Origin: Vulcanimicrobium winogradskyi
GTDB taxonomy: Bacteria > Vulcanimicrobiota > Vulcanimicrobiia > Vulcanimicrobiales > Vulcanimicrobiaceae
DNA: 64,000 nucleotides
Assembly: GCA_003134965.1 (NCBI GenBank)
Contig: PLDA01000002.1
Span: 1,798,001 to 1,862,000 of the forward strand
Direction of reading: 5' to 3'
Shown here: in pieces, positions 8,979 to 17,119 of the stretch
How positions within the stretch are numbered: position 1 is the first letter of the stretch
How the letters are laid out: each line of letters starts with the position of its first letter
Position numbers and translations under genes: made by a program
Notes under the pieces: generated by a model
Database searches by the model: none
Told to the model about the DNA's origin: nothing
The model's input: only the letters and a program-made list of their open reading frames with translations

Positions 8979-9407
8979 CTAGAACGTCTTGACCTTTGCC
9001 AGGCCGCTCGCGCGGAAGATCCCCTCGACCGCGGCGACGGTCTCCGCTTTCGCGAAGTAGGCGACGACGCTGCGGCCGGCTTGGAGCGCGTCAACGTAGT
9101 TCTCGACCTGGTCGTCGGGGATCTCGAGATCCCCGAGCCGGTCGCTCAGCGCCTCGTTGCGGAAGTACCGCGTGCCGTATCCGCCGGCGGTCGGCACGCC
9201 GCTCGTCACGCCGGGAACGCCCGTCCCCTGCCCGTCGCCCGTCATCAGACCCGGGTTCGCCATCCCCATCGACGACGCGGCGCCCTGCGTCGAGTCGTCC
9301 GGGCCGATCAGTTGGATCGGATCGAGCGGGAGTCCGGCCGCCTTGAGTGCGGCTTCGAGCGGCGCGATGTCGCCGCTCTGGGAGATGCCGGTCACGACCA
9401 GACCCAC
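8979..9407 (-). CDS. Unknown protein with a glycine-rich centre, stress-protein-like
   Basis: A 142-residue protein. The N-terminal piece VVTGISQSGDIAPLEAAL and the C-terminal piece VENYVDALQAGRSVVAYFAK resemble the two halves of the general-stress (YflT/17M-like) domain. Between them lies a Gly/Pro/Thr-rich linker of about 45 residues. The GTG start has GAGAGG upstream at good spacing. It lies 98 bases downstream of the membrane-protein gene on the same strand and could be the distal part of the ECF sigma operon, though the gap allows its own promoter. The family call is weak. Confidence 0.5.
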   Translation of the reverse strand: MGLVVTGISQSGDIAPLEAALKAAGLPLDPIQLIGPDDSTQGAASSMGMANPGLMTGDGQGTGVPGVTSGVPTAGGYGTRYFRNEALSDRLGDLEIPDDQVENYVDALQAGRSVVAYFAKAETVAAVEGIFRASGLAKVKTF

Positions 9408-9505
9408 GAGGTACCTCTCTCGGGACGTTGAGTGCAGACCGTCCTGTTTTTGCGACCTACAGCCGCTCCTGCCAATTCTTGCGGGAAGGGCTCAGAACCG
9501 CCCGG

Positions 9506-10348
9506 TCATTGCGAGCCGGCGATCGGGACGCGGCGGACGGCCGTATCGAGCGAGGTCGAGCGAATGAACGAGAGGATCGCCGAGCCGAGGCCGACGAGCC
9601 ACACCAGCGCGGAGACGGCCCACCCGATCAGCGGGACGATCTCGGCGGCGGAGACGACGACCAGCCCGAGCACGAGCGCGACCAGCGGCGAAGGCGTCGT
9701 CGCCGGCATGACCAGCTCGCACAGCCGGCGCCCGACCAACAGGCCGATCGCACCGGTGCCGATCCACACGCCGGCGATGACCGCGGCAGCCTCGAGCACG
9801 ATCAGCGGGATCCCGATGATGCTGACAAAGAGGACGATCCCGATCGGGATGATCGCGACGGCCGCGATCGCGCCCGTCAGGGCCGACAGCGCGGGGTGAC
9901 GTTCGACGCGCGAAAGCGCGACGCGCATCCGCAGCGGGAAGAGCAAGAAGATCAGCAAGACGATCGCGCTCGACCACAGCTTCGAGACCAAGTGATGGTC
10001 TTGCTCGGCGAGCAGGCCGAAACCGCGATCGCGGTTGACCGCCCACGGCAGCAGCGCGCGGACGCCGTCGTTGTTGAAGCTGTTGATCTTCCCGTCCACG
10101 ATACCGCCGTCGACGATCGTGCACTGACCGAAGACGGTGTTGCAGTCGCCCGTGACGAGACCCGCGACCTTGACGTCGCCGAACACGACGTTGACGTCGC
10201 CGGCGATCATTTCGCCGGGTGCGACGTAGATATCGCTGAAGACCTTGGTCTCACCCGCATCGCGTCCGCGCGCGTCGGCAGGCGCTGCCTGGGCGAGACC
10301 GGCGAGCGCGAGCAGCGTCGTGACGAGCGCGAGAAAGCGAACGTTCAC
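9506..10348 (-). CDS. Membrane protein with bactofilin-like beta segment
   Basis: A 280-residue protein. It begins with a signal peptide (VRFLALVTTLLALAGLAQA). Then comes a stretch of about 60 residues with short repeated GDV/GDC and IVDG strands (MIAGDVNVVFGDVKVAG), like a small beta-helix of the bactofilin/polymer-forming type. From about residue 130 there are four or five hydrophobic helices with Gly/Ile-rich runs. The GTG start at 10348 overlaps the anti-sigma stop, so it is in the same operon. A role in envelope integrity controlled by the sigma factor is plausible but inferred. Confidence 0.65.
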   Translation of the reverse strand: MNVRFLALVTTLLALAGLAQAAPADARGRDAGETKVFSDIYVAPGEMIAGDVNVVFGDVKVAGLVTGDCNTVFGQCTIVDGGIVDGKINSFNNDGVRALLPWAVNRDRGFGLLAEQDHHLVSKLWSSAIVLLIFLLFPLRMRVALSRVERHPALSALTGAIAAVAIIPIGIVLFVSIIGIPLIVLEAAAVIAGVWIGTGAIGLLVGRRLCELVMPATTPSPLVALVLGLVVVSAAEIVPLIGWAVSALVWLVGLGSAILSFIRSTSLDTAVRRVPIAGSQ

Positions 10349-10884
10349 CAACGGAGGCGTTCCGCCAGCCGGGGTCGCACGACCGTGAAACCGACGACGA
10401 GCGCGAGCGCCACCGCGACGTCGAGGACGATCGCAGCGCCGAGGAAGGCACTGACCGGGCCGAAGTCGCCCAGGGCGCGCGCGCCGGCATGGCCGACGAC
10501 GCCGAAGGCGCGCGCGAACTGCGCGCTCACGTTGAGCGCGGTTTCGCCGAACGCGCGCATCGCGTCGGGCGCCAGCAGGAAGCCGGCGCCGATCAGCAGC
10601 CACGATGCGACCAGATAGGAGACGAGATACGCGTAGAGCGGCACCGGCGAGACGTGCGGGCGCGGCAACGACCGCACTTCCGCCATCGTCGCGAAGGTGA
10701 AGTTCTGCGGCAGCTCGATCTCGCGCGGCGAGGCGATCAGCGCATCGACGACGCGCAGCTCCTCGAGCACGCCCTTGCAGCGGCCGCAGCGGTTCAGGTG
10801 CGCGAGCAGCCGGGCACGCCGTGCCGGGAGCAGCGTGTCGTCGAGGTACGCCTCGAAGGCGGCTTCAGCCGAGCTGCAGCTCAC
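10345..10884 (-). CDS. Anti-sigma factor, zinc-finger type
   Basis: A 179-residue anti-sigma factor that would hold the upstream ECF sigma inactive at the membrane. The N-terminal domain has the HxxxCxxC zinc motif (HLNRCGRC, residues about 29-36). A hydrophobic segment begins near residue 85 (LVSYLVASWLLIGAGFLL) and another near 140, so the C-terminus likely crosses the membrane twice. The start overlaps the sigma gene by 20 bases and the stop overlaps the next membrane-protein gene (GTGA), the typical arrangement for sigma and anti-sigma partners. The inducing signal is unknown. Confidence 0.85.
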   Translation of the reverse strand: MSCSSAEAAFEAYLDDTLLPARRARLLAHLNRCGRCKGVLEELRVVDALIASPREIELPQNFTFATMAEVRSLPRPHVSPVPLYAYLVSYLVASWLLIGAGFLLAPDAMRAFGETALNVSAQFARAFGVVGHAGARALGDFGPVSAFLGAAIVLDVAVALALVVGFTVVRPRLAERLRW

Positions 10885-11521
10885 CGAGACCCTCGAGCAC
10901 CCGGAACATCCGGGTCGGGGAGTTTCCCACGGCAGCCGCCTCTCGCTGGCGCAGCTTGTGCGCGAGCGCCAGCTTACCCCGATGGATCAGCGTCTTGACG
11001 TTGCCTAGCGACAACCCCATCGTCGAGGCGATCGTCTGGTAGTCCATGTTGTCGTAGAAGCGCAGCGCCAGCACGGTGCGGGTGCGTTCGGGCAGCTCCG
11101 CAAGCGCCGAGCGGACCTCGGCCTCCGCTTCGGCACGCAGCACGCCGCCGGTCGGATCGGCCTCGCGGGAGAGGTCGGCGACGGTGTTCTCGAGCGTCTG
11201 CTCCTCGCCCAACTCGGCGAGCGGCGGGCGGCGCAGGGAGCGCCCCAGGAACGTGCGGACGACGTTGCGGGCGATGTGGTAGAGCCAGGTCGAAAAGCGG
11301 CCGAGGTCCGGGTTGAACGTTCCGAGATGCGCGTACGCGCGCAGAAACGTCTCCTGCGTCAGGTCGGCGATGTCCGAGGGCTGGCGGACCGACGCCCCGA
11401 TGAACGAGGCGATCCCGCGCTTATACCGCTCGACCAGGTGGCCGAAGGCGTCGCGGTCGCTGTCGAGGACCGCTCGGACGAGCCGCTCGTCCGTGAGATC
11501 GGGGACTGACTGCACAGCCAT
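10865..11521 (-). CDS. ECF-type RNA polymerase sigma factor
   Basis: A 218-residue sigma factor of the extracytoplasmic function class. Region 2 is clear (DLTQETFLRAYAHLGTF, FSTWLYHIARN near residues 50-85). Region 4 has a helix-turn-helix (NMDYQTIASTMGLSLGNVKTLIHRGK, residues about 165-190). I placed the start at the ATG at 11521, since a longer frame upstream would run through the region before rmlB. It is the first gene of a minus-strand operon with its anti-sigma factor, and the 89 bases shared with the divergent rmlB probably hold both promoters. ECF factors usually activate their own operon; no clear promoter motif could be assigned by eye. Confidence 0.9.
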   Translation of the reverse strand: MAVQSVPDLTDERLVRAVLDSDRDAFGHLVERYKRGIASFIGASVRQPSDIADLTQETFLRAYAHLGTFNPDLGRFSTWLYHIARNVVRTFLGRSLRRPPLAELGEEQTLENTVADLSREADPTGGVLRAEAEAEVRSALAELPERTRTVLALRFYDNMDYQTIASTMGLSLGNVKTLIHRGKLALAHKLRQREAAAVGNSPTRMFRVLEGLGELQLG

Positions 11522-11610
11522 CCTGACCCTTAGTACCGCCGTCGGGATCGGAAGTTTCCGGCTCGGGTACGGGGAGACTCGGAGGGCGCGAACGAACACC
11601 GCGGCGCGTC

Positions 11611-12624
11611 ATGATCCATCGGCGCTGGCTTGTCACGGGTGGTCTCGGTTTTATCGGTTCGGCGTTCGTACGGATGATGCTGCGCGAGCGCCCCGACGTC
11701 GCGATCGCAGTCCTGGACGCGGTGACCTACGCCGGGAACCCGGCCAACGTCTCCGAGGTCGCGCACGACCCCCGCTACAGCTTCGTGAAGGGCGATATCG
11801 CGGACGCCGACCGGGTCGACGAGGCGATCGGCCAGGGGGTCGACGCGATCGTCAACTTCGCGGCGGAGACGCACGTCGACCGCTCGATTCTCGATCCGGA
11901 GGCCTTCATCCGGACGGACGTGATGGGGACGCACGTCCTCCTGGAGGCGGTCCGCCGGCATAAGATCCAGCGCTACCTCCAGGTCTCGACCGACGAGGTC
12001 TACGGCGACGTCGAGCTCGGCGCGTCCGCCGAAGGCGATCCGATCCGGCCGCGCAGCCCCTACGCTGCCTCGAAGGCCGGCGGGGACCTTCAGGTGCTCG
12101 CCTACCACACGACCTTCGAGGCGCCGGTGCTGGTCACACGCGGCTCGAACACGTACGGCCCGTATCAGTATCCGGAGAAGCTGATCCCGTTGTTCATCAC
12201 CAACCTGCTCGAAGGCGAGCAGGTCCCGGTCTACGGCGACGGGCTCCAGGTGCGGGACTGGCTGCACGTCGACGACCACGCGCGCGGCATCGCGCACGTG
12301 CTCGAACACGGTGTGCCGGGTGAGGTCTACAACCTCGGCGGCGGGAACAGCCGGACCAACATCGAGATCACCCGCGAGCTGCTGCGCTTAACCGCACGGT
12401 CCTACGAGGGGAGCGTGCGGCACGTGACGGATCGTCAAGGACACGACCGCCGGTACGCCATCGATTCGTCGAAGGCCCAGGCGCTCGGCTGGGCTCCGCG
12501 GGTGCCGTTCGCGAACGGCCTCGCCGAGACGGTAGCATGGTATCGCGACCGCGAAGATTGGTGGCGTCCGATCAAGTCCGGCGAGTTTCGGGAGTACTAC
12601 AGGCGCCAATACGCGCTTCGCTGA
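11611..12624 (+). CDS. rmlB: dTDP-glucose 4,6-dehydratase
   Basis: A 337-residue extended short-chain dehydrogenase that turns dTDP-glucose into dTDP-4-keto-6-deoxyglucose using bound NAD. The Rossmann motif TGGLGFIGS is at residues about 9-17. The catalytic STDEVYGD is near 127 and the YAASK proton-relay motif near 152. Length and motifs match RmlB closely. The next genes, rmlA and rmlD, follow with gaps of 14 bases and an overlap. The 5' region is shared with the divergent ECF sigma operon. Its product can feed L-rhamnose synthesis or, through a WecE-type aminotransferase such as the one at 30064, an amino-deoxy sugar. Confidence 0.94.
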   Translation: MIHRRWLVTGGLGFIGSAFVRMMLRERPDVAIAVLDAVTYAGNPANVSEVAHDPRYSFVKGDIADADRVDEAIGQGVDAIVNFAAETHVDRSILDPEAFIRTDVMGTHVLLEAVRRHKIQRYLQVSTDEVYGDVELGASAEGDPIRPRSPYAASKAGGDLQVLAYHTTFEAPVLVTRGSNTYGPYQYPEKLIPLFITNLLEGEQVPVYGDGLQVRDWLHVDDHARGIAHVLEHGVPGEVYNLGGGNSRTNIEITRELLRLTARSYEGSVRHVTDRQGHDRRYAIDSSKAQALGWAPRVPFANGLAETVAWYRDREDWWRPIKSGEFREYYRRQYALR

Positions 12625-12638
12625 CGAGAGAAGAGCAC

Positions 12639-13379
12639 GTGAAAGGGATAATCCTGGCAGGGGGGTTGGGGTCGCGGTTGCGGCCGCTGACGAAGGTCAC
12701 CAACAAGCATTTATTGCCGATCTACGACCGGCCGATGATCTACTATCCGCTGCAGACGCTGTGTGATGCGGGGATCCGCGAGATCATGATCGTGACCGGC
12801 GGCAACAACGCCGGAGACTTTCTGAAGCTGCTGGGCAACGGGCGTGAGTTCGGGCTGCCGCACATCGCCTACACCTATCAAGAGGGTGAGGGCGGGATCG
12901 CCGACGCCCTCAAGCTGTGCGAGCACTTCGCGTCCGGCGATTCCGTCGCGGTCGTCCTCGGAGACAACATCATCCAGAACAGCATCTCGGCGCACGTCGA
13001 GCGTTTCGCGCAGCAGCGCACGGGCTGCCGGCTGCTGCTCAAGGAGGTCGAGGACCCCGAGCGTTTCGGCGTTCCGGAGTTCGACGGCGAGCGCATCATC
13101 GCGATCGAGGAGAAGCCGAAGGTCCCGAAGAGCAACTTCGCGGTCACCGGAATCTACATGTACGACAACCGCGTCTTCGACTACGCGCGCGAGCTCAAGC
13201 CCTCGGCGCGCGGCGAGCTCGAGATCACCGACGTCAACAACGCCTACATTGCGGCCGGCGACTGCTACTACGACGTGCTCGAGGGCTGGTGGACCGACGC
13301 CGGGCAGTTCGAGTCGCTCTACCGCGCGACGCAGCTCGTCGCCGAGGAGCGGATGAAAAAGGCGCTCGCACCGGCATGA
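12639..13379 (+). CDS. rmlA: Glucose-1-phosphate thymidylyltransferase, short form
   Basis: A 246-residue nucleotidyltransferase that makes dTDP-glucose from dTTP and glucose 1-phosphate. The signature GGLGSRLRPLT at residues 8-18, the lysine-containing LTKVTNKHLLPIYDRPMI and the sugar-site EEKPKVPKSNFAVTG are intact. It is about 45 residues shorter than the classical RmlA because it lacks the C-terminal allosteric extension, so feedback inhibition by dTDP-rhamnose may be altered; that is inference. The GTG at 12639 is preceded by a GAGAGAAGAG purine run. The stop overlaps rmlD by four bases. Confidence 0.93.
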   Translation: MKGIILAGGLGSRLRPLTKVTNKHLLPIYDRPMIYYPLQTLCDAGIREIMIVTGGNNAGDFLKLLGNGREFGLPHIAYTYQEGEGGIADALKLCEHFASGDSVAVVLGDNIIQNSISAHVERFAQQRTGCRLLLKEVEDPERFGVPEFDGERIIAIEEKPKVPKSNFAVTGIYMYDNRVFDYARELKPSARGELEITDVNNAYIAAGDCYYDVLEGWWTDAGQFESLYRATQLVAEERMKKALAPA

Positions 13380-14263
13380 GCGCCGCGAGGATCGCGATCG
13401 TTGGTGCGTCGGGCCAGCTCGGTTCCGCGCTCAGCGAGGCGTTCGCCGGGCGCGAGATCGTGACGCCCACGCACGCCGAGGTGCCGTTCGAGGACCCAGC
13501 CGCGGTCGGGCGACTGCTGGAGCTGCAGCGCCCCGACGTTCTGATAAACTGTTCGGCCTTCCATCACGTCGACACATGCGAGCGCGAACCGGCACGTGCG
13601 TTTGCGCTGAACGCGCTCGCGGTCGACGCGGCCGCCGCCGCATGCGCGGCGCGCGAGGTCGCGTTCGTGACGGTGAGCACCGATTTCGTGTTCGACGGAA
13701 CGCTGGGACGCGCGTACCGCGAGGACGACGCCCCGAACCCGCTCACGGCGTACGGGACCTCGAAGCTCGCCGGCGAGCTGCTGACGCGCCGCCACGGGCC
13801 GCGCCACATCATCGTGCGGGCGAGCGGCGTTTTCGGAACGGGCGGGACTTCGAACAAAGGCTACACGCTGATCGAGAAGGTGCTCGCGCAAGCGGAGCGC
13901 GGCGAGCGGACCCGCATGGTCGACGACATGGTGTTCTCGCCGTCGTACGCGCCACACGTCGCGCGAGCGATGCGCGATCTGATCGACGCCGAGCAATTCG
14001 GAACGCATCACGTCGCGAACGCAGGTTGTTGCAGCTGGTATGAGTTCGTTGCGACGGCCTTCGAGAAAGCCGGACTCGGCGGCGCTCCGCTGGAGCGCAT
14101 CAGCTATGCGTCGTTGCAGAATCCGACGCGGCGCCCGATGTACTCTCCCCTGGAGAACACGACCTTCGCCCGCGCCGGCATCGCGCCGCTCCCCTCGTGG
14201 CAAGCGGCGATCGACGCGTTTCTCGCGAACCGCAAGGCGCGCATGGCTGTCGCGGGGGCGTGA
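13376..14263 (+). CDS. rmlD: dTDP-4-dehydrorhamnose reductase
   Basis: A 295-residue NAD(P)-dependent reductase that performs the last step of dTDP-L-rhamnose synthesis. It has the nucleotide loop GASGQLGSAL near residue 9, the STDFVFDG motif near 101 and YGTSKLAGE near 125, the usual RmlD order. The ATG at 13376 overlaps the rmlA stop (ATGA). No gene for the 3,5-epimerase RmlC is found next to it or anywhere in the window, so either RmlC is encoded elsewhere or this reductase acts on a different 4-keto sugar. Confidence 0.88.
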   Translation: MSAARIAIVGASGQLGSALSEAFAGREIVTPTHAEVPFEDPAAVGRLLELQRPDVLINCSAFHHVDTCEREPARAFALNALAVDAAAAACAAREVAFVTVSTDFVFDGTLGRAYREDDAPNPLTAYGTSKLAGELLTRRHGPRHIIVRASGVFGTGGTSNKGYTLIEKVLAQAERGERTRMVDDMVFSPSYAPHVARAMRDLIDAEQFGTHHVANAGCCSWYEFVATAFEKAGLGGAPLERISYASLQNPTRRPMYSPLENTTFARAGIAPLPSWQAAIDAFLANRKARMAVAGA

Positions 14264-14274
14264 GCCGTGCCCGT

Positions 14275-14781
14275 TTAGTGCAGTTCGGGCGGAAGCTTGC
14301 CGGTGACGACGACCGTCACGCCGTCGGGGACTTTGCCGGCCTTGAGCTGTTGCACCCAGCCCGCGCCGTTCGTTGCTTCGGTCCCTCCAACCGCCGCCTT
14401 GATCGTAAAGAGCCGCTCGATCCCCGCGAACGTGGCGACCTGATAGGTGGGGCTGACGGCCCCGGTGCGTTGATAGATCGTCTGAACCGTGAGCGTTTTC
14501 GCGTCGGGAGCGAGCACTTTTGCTTTCTGGATCAGGACGGTCAACGCGTCGGACTCGAGGCGGCGAAGCGTCTCCTCGGCGGAGCTCTTCGCATTCACTA
14601 ACGTCGCGAGATCGGTGGTCGCGTCCCATACGGCCAGCGCGTCGCCATGCGCTCGCGTCAACACGACCGGACCAAGCGAGTCGGCAGCGTTCGCCTGCCC
14701 GCTCGTAGGCGGAACCGACGAGAACGCGAGGATCACGAGCGCGGCGCAGAGCGCCGCAGGAGCACGATAAAACGTCTTCAT
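14275..14781 (-). CDS. Secreted protein of unknown function
   Basis: A 168-residue protein with a clear signal peptide: MKTFYRAPAALCAAL followed by a hydrophobic run and a cleavage-like site near residue 30. The mature part (about 135 residues) is rich in Ala, Val and Thr with no recognisable catalytic motif. Two strand-rich blocks are seen, TLTVQTIYQRTGA and VTVVVTGKLPPE. The ATG at 14781 was preferred to a longer frame because it starts exactly at the signal peptide. It sits alone on the minus strand, 11 bases from the end of convergent rmlD, and 98 bases from the methyltransferase gene. Function unknown. Confidence 0.6.
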   Translation of the reverse strand: MKTFYRAPAALCAALVILAFSSVPPTSGQANAADSLGPVVLTRAHGDALAVWDATTDLATLVNAKSSAEETLRRLESDALTVLIQKAKVLAPDAKTLTVQTIYQRTGAVSPTYQVATFAGIERLFTIKAAVGGTEATNGAGWVQQLKAGKVPDGVTVVVTGKLPPELH

Positions 14782-14879
14782 AAGTGTCCGAAGGACGGTA
14801 CGGTGCAGAGCGAGCGCTCCCCTCCGATTGCGGAAGCGGCGCCCACGCTCGTGAAACGCCGCGTTCACCGGGTCGGTTC

Positions 14880-16019
14880 CTAGGCCACCTCAATCGGAAC
14901 GTCAGCCGTCGGCGCAAACCAGCGCACGAACTCCTGGACGAGCGAGAGCCGCAGAATGTAACGGCCGGGCCGCGCCGGCGCGACCGCGCGCACGGGGTAA
15001 CGCGTCGCCGTTCCGGGGCCGGCCGCCGGCGCAATCAGCGAGCGGCTGGACTCGCCGACCTCGGTGCCGCTCTCATCGAGCCAGCGGTCGGCGAAGCGGA
15101 CCGGATACGGGAAGAAGCTTGCGAGGCTGAAGTCGCCGTCATTTCGCAGGGCCACGGACGCAGCGAAGGGCTCTCCGGCGCGCACCCGCGGCGGCGCCAC
15201 GGCCAGGCTGAGCTCGACCAATCCGTCTTGCTCCCGAAGTGCCGGCATCGTGATGCGGGCCAGCAGCGCCGCGTCGTCGATCGGCCGGTGCGATGCGACG
15301 GCGAAGAGATCTGCCGCGTCGCGCATCTCTGCGACGGTGAACGGCGTCGCGAGCGATCCTCGCGCGTCGGCGGCGGACCCGAACCATACGCGTGCGTGGG
15401 GAAACCACGCTCGCAGCTGGCGTCGCAACACGTTCGCGCGCTGTTCGTTGATGTGCATCGCGCGCTCGTATGGGGTGCGCGGATCTTCCGGCCACGACTC
15501 GCCGTGCCTGGCGGCTTCCAGGCGCCGCCGGGCATAGCCGTAGCGATACATCCACGCGTTGGGCCAGGTGTGGAGAACGAGACTTCCGTCCGGCCACAAC
15601 ATCGCCGCGAGGCGGCGGTAGAGTCCGTCGAGCTCCGTCGCGGCGAGATGCTCGATGACGTCAGAGGCCACCGCGAGGTCGAATCCGCCGGGATCGACGA
15701 ACGTGGTGACGTCGGCGCAAACGAAACGCACGGGAAGATCGCCGGCGGTCGCGCGCGCGAGCGTGAGAGCGTCCGCCGAATAGTCGATCGCGGTGACCTG
15801 CGCACCGTTCGACGCGAACGCGAACGCGAGCTCGCCGCGACCGCACCCTACGTCGAGCACGCGCGCTCCGGCGGACGGAGCCGTGAGGGCGTGGATCGCG
15901 GCGAGCCGGGGATCCTCGAGTTTGCGACCCGCGAAAAGCGCGTACTCACGATAACCACCGCAGTCGTCGAGGTAGTAGGCCGAGTCGTACTTCTCGCGGA
16001 TCTCCCGGGACGTGGTCAT
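14880..16019 (-). CDS. SAM methyltransferase with C-terminal beta-sandwich domain
   Basis: A 379-residue protein. Residues about 40-200 are a class I methyltransferase with VLDVGCGRGELAF (SAM loop), TAIDYSADAL and SDVIEHL. Residues about 275-379 form a separate strand-rich domain (FAASVALRNDGDFSLASF, then PGRYILRLSLVQEFVRWF). It resembles the sugar-binding beta-sandwich found at the end of some polysaccharide exporters and transferases. The catalytic domain probably methylates a sugar; the C-terminal domain may bind the glycan. The ATG at 16019 lies 56 bases from the divergent epimerase start, suggesting a shared promoter region. Confidence 0.75.
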   Translation of the reverse strand: MTTSREIREKYDSAYYLDDCGGYREYALFAGRKLEDPRLAAIHALTAPSAGARVLDVGCGRGELAFAFASNGAQVTAIDYSADALTLARATAGDLPVRFVCADVTTFVDPGGFDLAVASDVIEHLAATELDGLYRRLAAMLWPDGSLVLHTWPNAWMYRYGYARRRLEAARHGESWPEDPRTPYERAMHINEQRANVLRRQLRAWFPHARVWFGSAADARGSLATPFTVAEMRDAADLFAVASHRPIDDAALLARITMPALREQDGLVELSLAVAPPRVRAGEPFAASVALRNDGDFSLASFFPYPVRFADRWLDESGTEVGESSRSLIAPAAGPGTATRYPVRAVAPARPGRYILRLSLVQEFVRWFAPTADVPIEVA

Positions 16020-16075
16020 GCGCCATGGTTCGCCGGGCGCGGGAGTTGCGCCGCTCGCACCGTAGAGGTGGAGCG

Positions 16076-17119
16076 ATGAAGGTCCTGGTCACCGGCGGAG
16101 CCGGCTACATCGGCGTCGTGCTCTGCCGGCAGATCCGCGAAGCGGGGCACGAGCCGGTCGTGCTCGATCGTCTCTTCTGGGGACGAAGCCCGCTCGCCGG
16201 CCTCGATGCGACGGTCATTCGCGGCGACATCCGGCAGCTGGACGACCGCTGGTTCGAGGGGATCGACGCCGTCTGTCATCTCGGCGGACTCTCAAACGAC
16301 CCGACGGCGGAGTACAACACCGAGGCGAACCGGCAGATGAATACCGAGGCGACCGATGCGCTGGTTCGTGCCTGCAAGCGGCACGGAATCCGCCGTTTCA
16401 CCTTCGCTTCCAGCGCGTCGATCTACGATCGCGAGGCCTGTTCGGACGACGCGCACCGCTCGCCGATCATGTGCGATGAAGCGACGCCGGTCGAGCCGCG
16501 CGGTGCGTATTCGACCTCGAAGCGGCGCGCGGAGGAACTGATCCTCGCGCAGGCGGACGACACGTTCGCCCCGGTCATCTTCCGGCAGGGAACGGTCTAC
16601 GGGTACAGCCCGCGGATGAGATTCGACCTCGTCGTCAACACGTTCATCAAGGACGCGATCCTCGCGCGGAAGCTCTTTCTGCACGGCGGCGGCTGGATGT
16701 GGCGCCCGCTGGTCGACGTGCGCGACGTCGCCCGCGTCCATGTGATGGCACTGACGGCACCGCTCGATCCGATCCGAGGGCAGATCTTCAACGTCCTCGA
16801 GGAGAACTATCAGATCCGCCAGCTCGCGATGCTCGTTACCGGATCGCTGGCGATCCTCAAGCCCGACTGGCGTGTCGAGATCGTCGAAGCGCCGGCGCCG
16901 GCGACGGTGCGGAATTACCGGATGAGCAACTCCAAGCTCAGCAACGTCTTCGACTTCACGCCCTCGGTAACGGTCCTCGAGTCGATCGAGGACATGCTGC
17001 GGAGGCTTCCGATCGACTTCCCGCAAGAGTTCGGAAACCCGCGATACTACAACATCGCCTGGATGTCGCTGCTCGAGGAGGTCCACGCGGAGCAGCGCGA
17101 GTTCGGCTCGATCTACTAG
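16076..17119 (+). CDS. NAD-dependent sugar epimerase/dehydratase
   Basis: A 347-residue extended SDR enzyme acting on a nucleotide sugar. The Rossmann loop GGAGYIGVVL is at residues 7-16, the serine-rich motif SSASIYDRE near 120 and the catalytic YSTSK near 143. GGTGGAG lies 2 bases before the ATG at 16076, the right place for a strong ribosome site. It differs from RmlB and Gmd in the active-site region, so its substrate is uncertain. The stop codon overlaps the stop of the convergent FkbM gene at a shared CTAG. Confidence 0.82.
   Translation: MKVLVTGGAGYIGVVLCRQIREAGHEPVVLDRLFWGRSPLAGLDATVIRGDIRQLDDRWFEGIDAVCHLGGLSNDPTAEYNTEANRQMNTEATDALVRACKRHGIRRFTFASSASIYDREACSDDAHRSPIMCDEATPVEPRGAYSTSKRRAEELILAQADDTFAPVIFRQGTVYGYSPRMRFDLVVNTFIKDAILARKLFLHGGGWMWRPLVDVRDVARVHVMALTAPLDPIRGQIFNVLEENYQIRQLAMLVTGSLAILKPDWRVEIVEAPAPATVRNYRMSNSKLSNVFDFTPSVTVLESIEDMLRRLPIDFPQEFGNPRYYNIAWMSLLEEVHAEQREFGSIY

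Noticed and set aside
9347..10618. A 423-residue plus-strand frame antisense to the membrane protein.
   Set aside because: Asp/Arg repeats typical of reverse reading of Val/Ala/Gly-rich membrane coding; the minus-strand gene has a signal peptide and helices.
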